Notes under the pieces: generated by a model
What the model saw: the letters and a program-made list of their open reading frames with translations, nothing else
Told to the model about the DNA's origin: nothing
Database searches by the model: none
In this document: one piece after another, positions 1-8,013 of the stretch
Layout: each line of letters begins with the position of its first letter
Numbering within the stretch: the stretch's first letter is position 1
From: Rhodopseudomonas sp.
Lineage (GTDB): Bacteria > Pseudomonadota > Alphaproteobacteria > Rhizobiales > Xanthobacteraceae
Assembly: GCA_016124795.1 (NCBI GenBank)
Contig: WGNB01000020.1
Span: 1 to 64,000, forward strand
DNA: 64,000 bases
Reading direction: 5' to 3'
Translations under genes and position numbers: made by a program

Positions 1-2
1 GC

Positions 3-1313
3 GTACTCAATGGTCCGGGCACGGCAACCGGCGACAGCGGCAACGCCGGCACGGCCGGATTGGCCGCAACCAATGCCGGTGTGGCGAACTTCGCCGGCAA
101 CACCACCGGTCAAACAGGCAACAGCGGCGATGGCGGCCTCGCTTCGACCGACGCCGGCGTGCTCAATGGCACCGGCACGGCAACCGGCGACAGCGGCAAC
201 GCGGGCACGGCCGGATTGGCCGCAACCAATGCCGGCATTGCGAACCTGGCTGGCAACACCACTGGGCAGACGAATAACAGCGGCGATGGCGGTCTCGCTT
301 CGACCGACGCCGGCGTACTCAATGGTCCGGGCACGGCAACCGGCGACAGCGGCAACGCGGGCACGGCCGGGTTGGCCGCAACCAACGCCGGCATTGCCAA
401 CCTGGCCGGTAACACCACCGGTCAGACCGACAACAGCGGCGACAGCGGCGCGACATCGACCGATGTCGGCTTCTTGAATGGCGCCGGTGCGACAACGGGC
501 GACAATCGGAATGCCGGGCCGTTGGGCTTTGCCGCTACCAACGCTACCGTTCTCAATGGCAGCGACAGCACGACCGGTCAAAGCGACAGCCCAGCGGCCG
601 CGGTTGCGCCACTCACGACCGACAATGTGGCCGCGCTCAACGGCGCCGATAGTTCGACCGGCGACAGTGCAGGCGGCACCGGCAATGCGCTGACTGCCGG
701 TAACCTCGCAGTGCTCAATGCCGCCGATTCGAGCACCGGCAATGCCGGAGACGGTTCGGTCAGCGGGCCGACGGTGTCCAGCCTCAACACGGCCGTGCTC
801 AACGACGGGTCGACCGGCAGTTCCGGCAGCGATGGAACCGATGGCGCGGTCGGTGGCGATGTCGGCGTGCTCAATCCGTCGGGCGCAACAACCGGCAGCG
901 GCACCGTCGATGTCAACGTGACGACCGAGCCGAGCGACAGCGGTCCGGTCACCGCGGACGTCACGCACGATAATGGCGTTCCGGGCAACACCGCCGTCGA
1001 TGCCAATGTCGACCTCGGCAGCGTCACCACCGCGCTCGGCGATACTGTTACCAACGTTACCAATAACGGCGGCGATACGACGACAAACGGTGGCGACACC
1101 ACCAATATCGATAACGCGCAGGCCTCGGGTGGCGGCGGTGGCAGCGTGGCGATCGGCGGCTTCAGCGGCACCTATACCGAAGACTGGCGCGCTTATTGCG
1201 CAAGGGTGTTCCGCGACCGCAAGCACTACACCAGAAAGGTCTGGGATCGTTGCTGGCGGCTCACCCATCGTGAGGATAAGAAAGCCCCGCGACAACGGCA
1301 GTCGCAACGCTGA
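3..1313 (+). CDS. Repeat-rich surface-type protein, 5' end outside window
   Basis: The frame is already open at the window edge, so the N-terminus lies upstream; the TTG start at 60 in the ORF track is only an internal codon. The visible part is mostly a Gly/Thr/Asn/Ala/Asp-rich 26-residue repeat with a core like TDAGVLNG followed by TGDSGN. Two alternating versions give a 52-residue, 156-bp super-repeat. Repeats near the 5' edge are almost identical and decay toward the C-terminus. The last 45 residues are different: basic, aromatic and with two cysteines (DWRAYCARV, WDRCWRL). The composition resembles secreted or surface repeat proteins of Rhizobiales, but I recognise no enzymatic domain. 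A strong terminator hairpin follows. The function is unknown. Confidence 0.7.
   Translation, partial: VLNGPGTATGDSGNAGTAGLAATNAGVANFAGNTTGQTGNSGDGGLASTDAGVLNGTGTATGDSGNAGTAGLAATNAGIANLAGNTTGQTNNSGDGGLASTDAGVLNGPGTATGDSGNAGTAGLAATNAGIANLAGNTTGQTDNSGDSGATSTDVGFLNGAGATTGDNRNAGPLGFAATNATVLNGSDSTTGQSDSPAAAVAPLTTDNVAALNGADSSTGDSAGGTGNALTAGNLAVLNAADSSTGNAGDGSVSGPTVSSLNTAVLNDGSTGSSGSDGTDGAVGGDVGVLNPSGATTGSGTVDVNVTTEPSDSGPVTADVTHDNGVPGNTAVDANVDLGSVTTALGDTVTNVTNNGGDTTTNGGDTTNIDNAQASGGGGGSVAIGGFSGTYTEDWRAYCARVFRDRKHYTRKVWDRCWRLTHREDKKAPRQRQSQR
60..441 (+). repeat. 156-bp tandem repeat (two 78-bp half units)
   Basis: The string ttggccgcaaccaa recurs at 60, 216 and 372 (gttggccgca in the last copy), giving an exact 156-bp spacing. 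Each unit encodes 52 residues made of two related 26-residue halves. Further downstream the halves continue to about 900 as increasingly diverged copies. The array runs off the left edge of the window. Confidence 0.9.
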
Positions 1314-1346
1314 TCCTGACGGGGCGTCCGCGGACATCAGGACAAG

Positions 1347-1371
1347 GCGCCGGCCTCCGGGCCGGCGCTTT
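1347..1371 (+). terminator. Intrinsic terminator after the repeat protein
   Basis: There is a perfect 9-bp stem (GCGCCGGCC / GGCCGGCGC) with a TCCG loop, preceded by AA and followed by a short TTTCC. It lies between the convergent repeat-protein and beta-barrel genes and could serve both strands. Confidence 0.75.
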
Positions 1372-1407
1372 CCGTTATTCGGGCCATCCTTATCGGGACC
1401 ATCCGCG

Positions 1408-2712
1408 TCAGATGCGGCCGTTGACCGAGAACAGGAAGACGTTGCGGTAATAGCTCGGCACGCCGGTGCCGGCGGAATCGAACGCGACGTTTCGGTAATC
1501 GAAGCCGAGCGTGACGTTCGGGCTCATCAGATACTTCACCGATACCAGCGGGCTCAACGAGCGATCGGTGCGACCGGCGCCCTGGAACTCGTCGACCAGG
1601 TAGCTGGCGCCGCCGCCGACGATCAGGTTCGGCAACAGCGCATAATCGAGCCGCGCCGCGCCGACGCTTTCGATCAGACTGACGCCGCCGTTGAGGCCGG
1701 ACTCCAGCGCATTGCGGCGGCCCTCGACCACGCCGGTCCAGCGCGGCGCCAGCAACATCGCCAGCGAACCGCCATAGGTGAAGGTCGAAATCGTGTTGAA
1801 GGTGATGCCGTCATAATCCTGGTGCATATAGCCGGCAAAGGCCTCGCCTTTGACCCATGCGCCCTGGCCCGGTTCCAGCAGCACGCCACCGACCACGCGA
1901 TAGCCGCGCGAGTCGAATGTATCGACCTCGAAGTCGCGGCGATTGCCGGCCACCTCGACGAAGACGCTGGTCAACGGTGCGACGACATAGCCGACGCGGC
2001 CCGATAGCACACCGACTCTGCCGTCGCGATAATCCTGGTTGACGCCGGTGCCGTTGAGCGTCGGCGTGTCGTATTTCGTCCATGAACCGGCAAGACCGAG
2101 CGAGGTCCACCAACGGCCGAAGCGCTTGTTGATGGCGCCGGAGGCTTCCCAGTTGTTATAGCCGACCGGTTTGTCAAAGGCCGAAATCAGCGCCTCGCCG
2201 CCGCCGCGGTCCTCATGGGCGCGGGTATAACCAACCTTGCCGATCAATTGCGTGTTGGAGTCCGGCATGACGGTGGTGGCCAGTCCGAGGCCGCCATTGG
2301 TCTGGTCTTCGCTCGAAAACTTCGAATACCATTTTCGTTCGACGTAACCGCGTGCCTCGGCCGTGTAGTTGGATCCGGTCGCGGTCAGGCCCAATTCGGG
2401 TCGAACAAATCCACCCCATGATCCCTGTCGATTGGAACTCGAAGCAAAGACGTTGTCGTCATAGAAAGCGCCGGCGGTAACCGACGGGTAGACCGTCATT
2501 GCACCATAATGAAGACCGGGCGCGATCGGTTTGAATTGCTGCCATGGGTCGGTGGCGATCTTCTGGTCTGTTGTTTCGGCGGTTTTCGGTGTTGTCGGCG
2601 TCCAGCCTTGAGTTGCTTCGGGAGGCGGTGTCCGCTCGCCTGGCGTCTGGGCCCATGCGGCATTGGCAATCGATAAGCCTACGCTTGTTACTAACGCGAC
2701 ACTGATACGCAT
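1408..2712 (-). CDS. Outer-membrane beta-barrel protein (BBP2-like)
   Basis: The protein has 434 residues. It starts with a clear Sec signal peptide (hydrophobic stretch ending AAWA, cleavage before QTPGE), followed by a Pro/Thr-rich linker to about residue 60. The remainder has alternating polar/hydrophobic segments with many Gly, Tyr and Arg (GFVRPELGL, YLMSPNVTLGFDYR), ending in FLFSVNGRI, as in the putative beta-barrel porin 2 family of Bradyrhizobium relatives. It should sit in the outer membrane; the substrate is unknown. A GAGGGGG ribosome site precedes the ATG. It converges with the repeat protein and stands alone in its transcription unit. Confidence 0.8.
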   Translation of the reverse strand: MRISVALVTSVGLSIANAAWAQTPGERTPPPEATQGWTPTTPKTAETTDQKIATDPWQQFKPIAPGLHYGAMTVYPSVTAGAFYDDNVFASSSNRQGSWGGFVRPELGLTATGSNYTAEARGYVERKWYSKFSSEDQTNGGLGLATTVMPDSNTQLIGKVGYTRAHEDRGGGEALISAFDKPVGYNNWEASGAINKRFGRWWTSLGLAGSWTKYDTPTLNGTGVNQDYRDGRVGVLSGRVGYVVAPLTSVFVEVAGNRRDFEVDTFDSRGYRVVGGVLLEPGQGAWVKGEAFAGYMHQDYDGITFNTISTFTYGGSLAMLLAPRWTGVVEGRRNALESGLNGGVSLIESVGAARLDYALLPNLIVGGGASYLVDEFQGAGRTDRSLSPLVSVKYLMSPNVTLGFDYRNVAFDSAGTGVPSYYRNVFLFSVNGRI

Positions 2713-3161
2713 TGGAACCGCCCCCTCACAATTAACAACTCAAACAAAAGCATAAGGCAGAATCCAAAACGCGCCGAGTCGCTTTTGCCTTTCATGTGTC
2801 GATTCTTTGCAAGCGTTGGAAAAGTTGCGTTCGACATCGTCGTCGTTCGACACCGTATCGCGTCGATCGATCGTTTCAACACGCGCGCCGTCGATAGGGG
2901 CCGGCTTGATTGTTTATAATTGTCAGAAGCTTATTTCGCGCGACGATTGTTTATCGATAGTTTCATCGTCGTTGTGGCGTCGATTGTCAGCGTTGAATGA
3001 AAAAGTTCCATCGCGCGCCGTGTTTGGTCGCAACGTCTTTAAATGATTGTTGTATTCAAGAGGAAGAATGCATGCGCTGAGAAAGTTCCATCATTGCGGT
3101 TCCATTCACCGCCGACGGTTTGGGTCTGTTGATAACGCCTGATGCGATCGCGGCGCGTTCG
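2713..3161. other. Gene-free intergenic stretch of lower GC
   Basis: This is about 450 bases with visibly lower GC than the surroundings. Short ORFs here have no recognisable features. It must hold the promoter of the beta-barrel gene on the minus strand. An 11-base direct repeat, AAAGTTCCATC, occurs at 3002 and 3082. I see no RNA gene or terminator that I can defend. Confidence 0.5.
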
Positions 3162-3905
3162 TTATAACAATCCGCGCAGCGCCAGATGGCCGCCGAGCAC
3201 CAGCAAACCGATGAAGAAGAACAGCCGGAAAGTTCCCGGCTCGACCATGCCGCGGACCCGTTGGCCGACCTGCATGCCGATCAGCACGACGACAAGCGCG
3301 ATCAGCGATGGCCAGATCAAGGTCGTGTTGATCTCGCCGGCATGCTGCAACGCTATCGCCAGCGTCACCGTCGACACCGTGAAGGATAGCCCCAGGGCCT
3401 GCACCAGCCGGTGGCGGTCCATTTGCAGCGCCTGGACATAAGGCACACCGGGCAGGGCGAAGACGCCGGTAGAGACCGTGATCGCGCCGGTGGCGATGCC
3501 GGCGAGCAGCCCGAGCCAGGTTTCGTGGCGTTGCGGCACCGAGAAGTCGACCTTGACCAGACCGAGTACGGCATAGGCCATCAAGGCGAGGCCGAGACCG
3601 ATGGTTGCTTGACCGCTGCCGCTATGCGGCAGATAGACCGCGCCGAGAAACGTGCCGATGCAGATGCCGATCAGCATTGGCCATAGCCGTCTGGCCATTT
3701 CGATGACGTTGCCGCCGGTGGTGAATTGCCAGATGTTGCTGATCAGCGAAGGCACCACCAGCAGCGCCGCGGCCTGCGCCGGCGTCATCATCAGCCCGAG
3801 CAGTCCGATGGCGACGGTCGGCAGACCCATGCCGATGATGCCTTTGACAAAACCGGCCAACAGAAAGACGCCGGCAATCGCGAACAATATAGAATGTGAA
3901 TCCAC
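3162..3905 (-). CDS. TauE/SafE (TSUP) family membrane exporter
   Basis: This is an integral inner-membrane protein of the sulfite exporter TauE/SafE family, which moves small organic or sulfur anions. The two family-typical half repeats are visible: an N-terminal hydrophobic segment with GFVKGIIGMGLPTVAIGLL and a second half starting GIATGAITVSTGVFALPGVPYVQAL. I chose the GTG at 3905 over the ATG at 3977 because GGAAG sits six bases before it and the sequence immediately after is the first membrane segment. This gives 247 residues, normal for the family. It is monocistronic, and the substrate cannot be told from sequence. Confidence 0.85.
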   Translation of the reverse strand: MDSHSILFAIAGVFLLAGFVKGIIGMGLPTVAIGLLGLMMTPAQAAALLVVPSLISNIWQFTTGGNVIEMARRLWPMLIGICIGTFLGAVYLPHSGSGQATIGLGLALMAYAVLGLVKVDFSVPQRHETWLGLLAGIATGAITVSTGVFALPGVPYVQALQMDRHRLVQALGLSFTVSTVTLAIALQHAGEINTTLIWPSLIALVVVLIGMQVGQRVRGMVEPGTFRLFFFIGLLVLGGHLALRGLL

Positions 3906-3979
3906 CGGGCTTCCTTTCGTCGCGGAGCGCGCGACCATGCGCGAAGGTGCGGCCTTCGACAATGCGTGACTGTGCAAGG

Positions 3980-4428
3980 CTGGGTCTATGGAATGCGAAG
4001 GCGGGCGGCGCTGCCGAGGCGCGCGTCATTGTCCCTGTTGTTTGAACGGCGCGGGATACGCCGGCCTTCCTTCGGCTCCCGTCAGCAAGACTCCGGTCTT
4101 GCCGAGGGGATGGAGCGCCGCACGGCGCCACATCTGTATCGCACCTTGGCGGTGCGAGCGTCCTTTGGCGAAGGACGCTGCGCCGCGCGGCGCTCCATCG
4201 CGGTGTCGTTACGGTGCCGGGCCGCGCTTCTGGCGGCTGATCCGCTTCGTCGGCGGGTAGCGCGCACCATCAGCGAGCTCCTCGCGGCAGGTCGTAGTGC
4301 CTGCGGGCGGAGTCCCGGCGCCGCCCGGGAGTCCGAGGTGCGTTTCCTCGGGCCCGCGGGCACCGCGCCTCGTTCCGTCGTCGTGACGCCTCGCGAAGAC
4401 GCCCTCTGTTGAACGAGACAAAGTGAAT
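3980..4428. repeat. GC-rich multi-hairpin intergenic block
   Basis: This gene-free block has a dense series of hairpins: GCAAGAC/GTCTTGC (4085-4102); an outer 13-bp inverted repeat GATGGAGCGCCGC (4109-4121) / GCGGCGCTCCATC (4187-4199); and inside that CGCACC/GGTGCG (4140-4156) and AGCGTCCTT/AAGGACGCT (4157-4179). Further short stems such as CCGAGG/CCTCGG follow to about 4360. The arrangement resembles a branched RNA or a REP-type dispersed element. The ORFs in the track here are low-complexity shadows without ribosome sites. Confidence 0.6.
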
Positions 4429-4457
4429 ATAATCCAATCTAGGATTATTGTCAACAA
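4429..4457. promoter_or_regulatory. Two palindromes upstream of GntR gene, candidate operators
   Basis: ATAATCC (4429-4435) and GGATTAT (4442-4448) form a 7-bp inverted repeat with a 6-base spacer. It overlaps a second palindrome, ATTGTCAACAAT (4446-4457). The latter contains TTGTCAACAA, close to the TNGT...ACNA pattern known for FadR-type GntR operators. The position, about 145 bases before the regulator gene, suits autoregulation or control of the cluster. Confidence 0.45.
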
Positions 4458-4510
4458 TGTCCGGCGACGAAGGCCGATGGCAAGGCCGACCGCGGCTGGC
4501 GTTTCCAAAA

Positions 4511-4528
4511 GATAGTATCTTTACTATC
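4511..4528. promoter_or_regulatory. Palindrome GATAGTA-N4-TACTATC, candidate operator
   Basis: This is a perfect 7-bp inverted repeat with a 4-base spacer (tctt) in an AT-rich patch about 70 bases before the GntR start codon, between two GC-rich segments. Its place and symmetry suggest a dimeric regulator site, most simply for the adjacent GntR protein. Confidence 0.45.
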
Positions 4529-4599
4529 GACTGACCCGGCGTCATACTGGAGGCAACAAGACCGGGAAAAGCCCAGGAAACGCCAAGGATCGACGGCCC

Positions 4600-5397
4600 A
4601 TGCCCCGCACCACGACCGCGTTGAAAGCCAGCCGCCAGCCGGTGAAGATGACGGGCGAGTTGGCCGCCCGCATCATGTTTTCCGGCCGCGCCGCGTCGCT
4701 GTCGTCGCAGATGGTGGCCCAGGTCCGTGACGACTTGTTCGCCCGCAAGCTTCGGCCCGGCGATTTTCTTGGCACCGAAAAGGATCTGGCGGCGCGCTTT
4801 GGCACCAGCCGGATCGTGGCGCGTGACGCGCTGCGCACGCTCGAGGCGCTCGGCATTGTCGAGATCCGTATGGGCAAGGGCGGCGGCGCCCGCATCGCCC
4901 ACGGCAATCCCCGGCTGTTCGCCGAGGCGCTTGCCGTCCAGCTCGACCTCACCGGCGTCACCGCCGCAGAGATCATGGATACGCAGCGCGCCATCGAAAC
5001 GCTTGGCGCGGAACTCGCCGCCGAGAACGCCACCGCCGACGACATTGCGCATCTGCGGACGCTTGTTCAGCAGGCGCAGGATGTAATCGGCGATGCCGAC
5101 GCCTTCACCAGACTGTCGCGCGATTTCCATCTCGCGGTGGCCGAAGCCTCGCATAACCGGGTCATCGTCGTGCAACTGCTGTCGCTCGAACATGTCTCGT
5201 GGCCGCGCCGCAACGCCACCACCACGCCGAAACTTGCCGCGCATATCGTCGAGATACATACGCGGCTCGTCGATCTGATCGAAATGCGCGACGCGGCCGC
5301 CGCCCGCGCGCTGATGAACGACCACGTCAAGATGATCCGCGCCCGCCGCGTGGCGGAGCACGGGCATTCGCATGAGGAGGAAGCCTCGTGTTGCTGA
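4600..5397 (+). CDS. GntR family transcriptional regulator (FadR/FCD type)
   Basis: The 265-residue regulator has a winged helix-turn-helix at about residues 35-95 (LFARKLRPGDFLGTEKDLAARFGTSRIVARDALRTL) and an all-helical FCD ligand domain at about 110-250. The histidines typical of the FCD metal/ligand site are present (RDFHLAVAE, EIHTRLVD, NDHVKMI). FCD members usually sense the carboxylate substrate or an intermediate of the pathway they control. It is the first gene of the plus-strand catabolic/transport cluster, and palindromes lie just upstream. AAGGA precedes the ATG. It very likely regulates the genes that follow; the effector is unknown. Confidence 0.9.
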   Translation: MPRTTTALKASRQPVKMTGELAARIMFSGRAASLSSQMVAQVRDDLFARKLRPGDFLGTEKDLAARFGTSRIVARDALRTLEALGIVEIRMGKGGGARIAHGNPRLFAEALAVQLDLTGVTAAEIMDTQRAIETLGAELAAENATADDIAHLRTLVQQAQDVIGDADAFTRLSRDFHLAVAEASHNRVIVVQLLSLEHVSWPRRNATTTPKLAAHIVEIHTRLVDLIEMRDAAAARALMNDHVKMIRARRVAEHGHSHEEEASCC

Positions 5398-5405
5398 GAG
5401 CAAGA

Positions 5406-5510
5406 CCCGTCATCCTGAGGTGCGAGCCGCGATAGCGGCGAGCCTCGAAGGATGAGCGGCCGGGGCCATCACCCTTCGAGGCTCGCTGCGCTCGCACCTC
5501 AGGGTGACGG
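5406..5510. repeat. Intergenic palindromic repeat, family A copy 1
   Basis: The ends are complementary: CCCGTCATCCTGAGGTGCGAG on the left and CTCGCACCTCAGGGTGACGG on the right, with internal complementary GAGCCTCGAAGGATG / CACCCTTCGAGGCTC. A second copy lies at 12387. It separates the regulator from the next gene and will fold into a long hairpin in RNA. Confidence 0.85.
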
Positions 5511-5585
5511 ATTGGACGCAATCGAAAGCCGACAAGCAGCTGACGAATTGACAAGAACGCTGACAACAAAAAGGGAGAGAAACCA

Positions 5586-6455
5586 ATGGCCAAATTCATC
5601 ATCGAACCGCATTTCCGCCTGCAGGAATGGGTGGCGGAGGAGAAGGACTATTTCGCGCAGGAAGGGCTCGACTACGAGTTCCGCGAGCTGATGCGTTCGA
5701 CCGACGGCAAGCAGCATGACAAGGGATCGAAGGGCGCGTTCCAGTCCTTCGAGGAGGGCCGCACGGCCAGCGTCTCCTGCGCCTGTCACTGGACCGTCAA
5801 TGTCGCGGCGTCGAACGGTCATGGCCGGATGCTGACCGATGTCTATTCGGTGGCGACCGCCGGCATCTTCGTGCCGGCCGATTCAGCCATCAAGACACCG
5901 GCGGATCTGGCCGGCGTGCCGATCTCGGTCGGTTACCAGTCGGGCAGTCACTATGCGACCGTGCAGGCGCTGGAGAACTATCTTAAGCCCGAACAGATCA
6001 ACCTGCGCTACGAGACCGGGATGCTGTTCAAGCGGATGGAGCACCTGTTCGACGGCACGGCGCCGGCGGTGCATCTGTTCAACGGGCCGTATTATTTCGC
6101 CGAGCAACTCGGCTATCGCAAGGTGATCGACGCCACCTTCATGATCGGCACCATGATTCATGGCAACCCGGACGCCGACGACCTGCGCAAGTTCTTCCGG
6201 GCGCTGCGCAAGGCGCAACGCGACATCGACCTGCGGCCGGAGCTCTACACACATTATTACAAGAACGAATTCCCCGACCGCTTCCATGCCCAGATGGATA
6301 CGCGGCGCTGGGGGCCCGGCGAGCGGCTGGTGTTCGAGCCTTATACCAAAGAAGTGTATGAGGAGTCGTTCGAGTGGATTGCCGCCCACGGCATCTTCCC
6401 GGAAGGCGGGATGGGCAGCGGCCAATACGAGCGTGCGACGCTGTCGCTGGGCTGA
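5586..6455 (+). CDS. NMT1/THI5-type substrate-binding-fold protein without signal peptide
   Basis: The 289-residue protein has the periplasmic-binding-protein type II fold of the NMT1/SsuA group: FRLQEWVAEEKDYFAQEGLDYEF near the start, then KTPADLAGVPISVGYQSGSHYATVQAL. The N-terminus (MAKFIIEPHFR) is not a signal peptide or lipobox, and GGGAGAG lies just before this ATG, so it appears cytosolic. It could be a binding protein exported some other way, a sensor, or an enzyme that recruited this fold, as THI5 and 4,5-dihydroxyphthalate decarboxylase did. It precedes the liv-type transporter genes and is closed by its own terminator. Confidence 0.75.
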   Translation: MAKFIIEPHFRLQEWVAEEKDYFAQEGLDYEFRELMRSTDGKQHDKGSKGAFQSFEEGRTASVSCACHWTVNVAASNGHGRMLTDVYSVATAGIFVPADSAIKTPADLAGVPISVGYQSGSHYATVQALENYLKPEQINLRYETGMLFKRMEHLFDGTAPAVHLFNGPYYFAEQLGYRKVIDATFMIGTMIHGNPDADDLRKFFRALRKAQRDIDLRPELYTHYYKNEFPDRFHAQMDTRRWGPGERLVFEPYTKEVYEESFEWIAAHGIFPEGGMGSGQYERATLSLG

Positions 6456-6553
6456 TTGACGCCCGCAAGGCCGGGCAACGCCGGTCAAGTCAGGTTGACT
6501 GAGCGGCCGACCCGGTTTGCGGGCCGGCCGCGTCAACCGCAATTCCGAAAATG

Positions 6554-6585
6554 CCGCGGCCGGAAACGGCCGTGGTGCTTTTCTT
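6554..6585 (+). terminator. Intrinsic terminator
   Basis: A CCGCGGCCG / CGGCCGTGG stem (one G-U pair) with a GAAA tetraloop is followed by TGCTTTTCTTT. It ends transcription of the NMT1-like gene ahead of the ABC transporter operon. Confidence 0.75.
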
Positions 6586-6652
6586 TGCCCGAAAGGTCAG
6601 GCATTCTCCCCGCGAGCAACCGCAAAAAACCAATATCTCGGGGAGGTTATCG

Positions 6653-7810
6653 ATGAAGCAGTCCTTATATGCCGGCGTCGCAGTGGCCGTGATGGCGCTT
6701 TTGCCGGCTGGCGCGCAGGCGCAAGGCACCGTCAAGATCGGCATCATCAGCGCCTATTCGGGCCAGTTCGCCGACACCGCCAACCAGATCGACAACGGCA
6801 TCAAGCTGTACATGAAGCAGCATGGCGACACCGTCGCCGGCAAGAAGATCGAACTGATCCGCAAGGACACCGGCGGTCCGAACCCGGCCGTCGCCAAGCG
6901 TCTGGCTGAAGAGCTGATCGTGCGTGACAAGGTCGATATTCTCGCCGGCTTCACGCTGACGCCGGAAGCGCTCGGCGCGGCGCCGGTCTCGGCGGAAGCC
7001 AAGAAGCTGCTGGTCGACATGAACGCCGCCACCGGCATCATCACCACGAAGTCGCCTTACATCGTGCGCACCTCGTTCACGCTGAACCAGGTCGCCAACA
7101 CGCTGGCCGAATGGGCCGTCAAGAAAGGCGGCGTCAAGAAGGTCTACACGATGGTGAGCAACTTCGGCCCGGGTATCGACGCCGAACAGTATTTCCAGAA
7201 GGGCTTCAAGGCGGCCGGCGGCGAAATCGTCGGCTCGGTGCGGATGCCGGTGGCCAATCCGGATTTCTCGGCTTTCGTGCAGCGCGCTAAGGACCTCAAC
7301 CCTGAATCGATCTTCGTCTTCGTGCCGGGCGGCGCCCAGCCGGCGGCGATCGGCAAGGCTTTCGCCGAACGCCAGATGGACCCGAAGAAGATCAAGATCA
7401 TGTCGACCGGCGAAGCCGTCGACGAGACCGCCGTCAAGGCGCTCGGCGATCTGGCGCTCGGCCGCATCAGCGGCTGGCATTACGACTATAACCACCACTC
7501 GAAGGTCAACGAAGACTTCGTCAAGGCCTTCAATGCCGAGTTCAAGCGCAACCCGGACTTCTTCGCGGTCGGCGGTTATGACGGCATGCATCTGATCTAC
7601 GAAGCGCTGAAGAAGACCGGCGGCAAGGCCGACGGCGACTCGCTGATCGCGGCGGCCAAGGGCATGAAGTGGGAAAGCCCGCGCGGCCCGGTGGCGATCG
7701 ACGACAAGCGCGAGATGGTGCAGGACATCTACATCCGGCGGGTCGAAAAAGTCGACGGCAAGATCGTCAACGTCGAGTTCGACACGGTCAAGGGCGTGCA
7801 CGCCGAATAG
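6653..7810 (+). CDS. Liv-type ABC transporter substrate-binding protein
   Basis: This periplasmic binding protein has the type I (Peripla_BP_6, LivJ-like) fold, with 385 residues. The signal peptide (MKQSLYAGVAVAVMALLPAGAQAQ) ends at AQA, and the mature protein begins GTVKIGIISAYSGQFADTAN. The ORF track extends upstream to 6551, but GGGAGG six bases before the ATG at 6653 fixes the start. It heads a five-gene operon with permeases and ATPases. Ligands of this group include branched amino acids, amides, urea and aromatic acids; the cluster context suggests an amide or cyclic nitrogen compound here (inference). Confidence 0.9.
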   Translation: MKQSLYAGVAVAVMALLPAGAQAQGTVKIGIISAYSGQFADTANQIDNGIKLYMKQHGDTVAGKKIELIRKDTGGPNPAVAKRLAEELIVRDKVDILAGFTLTPEALGAAPVSAEAKKLLVDMNAATGIITTKSPYIVRTSFTLNQVANTLAEWAVKKGGVKKVYTMVSNFGPGIDAEQYFQKGFKAAGGEIVGSVRMPVANPDFSAFVQRAKDLNPESIFVFVPGGAQPAAIGKAFAERQMDPKKIKIMSTGEAVDETAVKALGDLALGRISGWHYDYNHHSKVNEDFVKAFNAEFKRNPDFFAVGGYDGMHLIYEALKKTGGKADGDSLIAAAKGMKWESPRGPVAIDDKREMVQDIYIRRVEKVDGKIVNVEFDTVKGVHAE

Positions 7811-7832
7811 GAGCACATCCCGTCATTACCAT

Positions 7833-7864
7833 GGATGGGACGATTCCGGTGGGTCGTCCCATCC
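7833..7864 (+). terminator. Hairpin after binding-protein gene, likely attenuator
   Basis: There is a perfect 11-bp stem, GGATGGGACGA / TCGTCCCATCC, with a 10-base loop and no T-tract. Placed between the binding-protein gene and the permease genes, such stems commonly stabilise the upstream message or limit read-through, so that more binding protein than membrane components is made. Confidence 0.55.
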
Positions 7865-7917
7865 GTCATATGGTAAAGTCCGCGTGCCGGCTCGCACCAA
7901 CACCCCGAGCCAACATC

Positions 7918-7969
7918 AAAGCTCCTGGCCAAAGCTCCTGGCCAAAGTTCCTGGCCGGAGCTCCTGGCC
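7918..7969. repeat. Four tandem copies of a 13-bp unit
   Basis: AAAGCTCCTGGCC is repeated four times head to tail (7918, 7931, 7944 with one change, 7957 with two changes). It lies in the leader between the binding-protein gene and livH. This is slippage-type repetition that could vary in copy number between strains. Confidence 0.9.
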
Positions 7970-8013
7970 AAAGCCGGGCCTCGCGCCGGCCGTGCAAAGG
8001 TAACCGCCCCTCC

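Noticed and set aside
10-477. Pro/Arg-rich 155-residue ORF and a complementary ORF at 110-418
   Set aside because: Both are alternative-frame readings of the 156-bp repeat; their low complexity follows from the repeat in the real frame.
3966-4412. 148-residue ORF and several overlapping ORFs in the GC-rich block
   Set aside because: No ribosome site, Arg/Ala/Pro-rich shadow composition, and the DNA is explained by hairpins.
4270-5403. 377-residue ORF antisense to the GntR gene
   Set aside because: The plus-strand frame has full wHTH and FCD motifs; the antisense protein has none.
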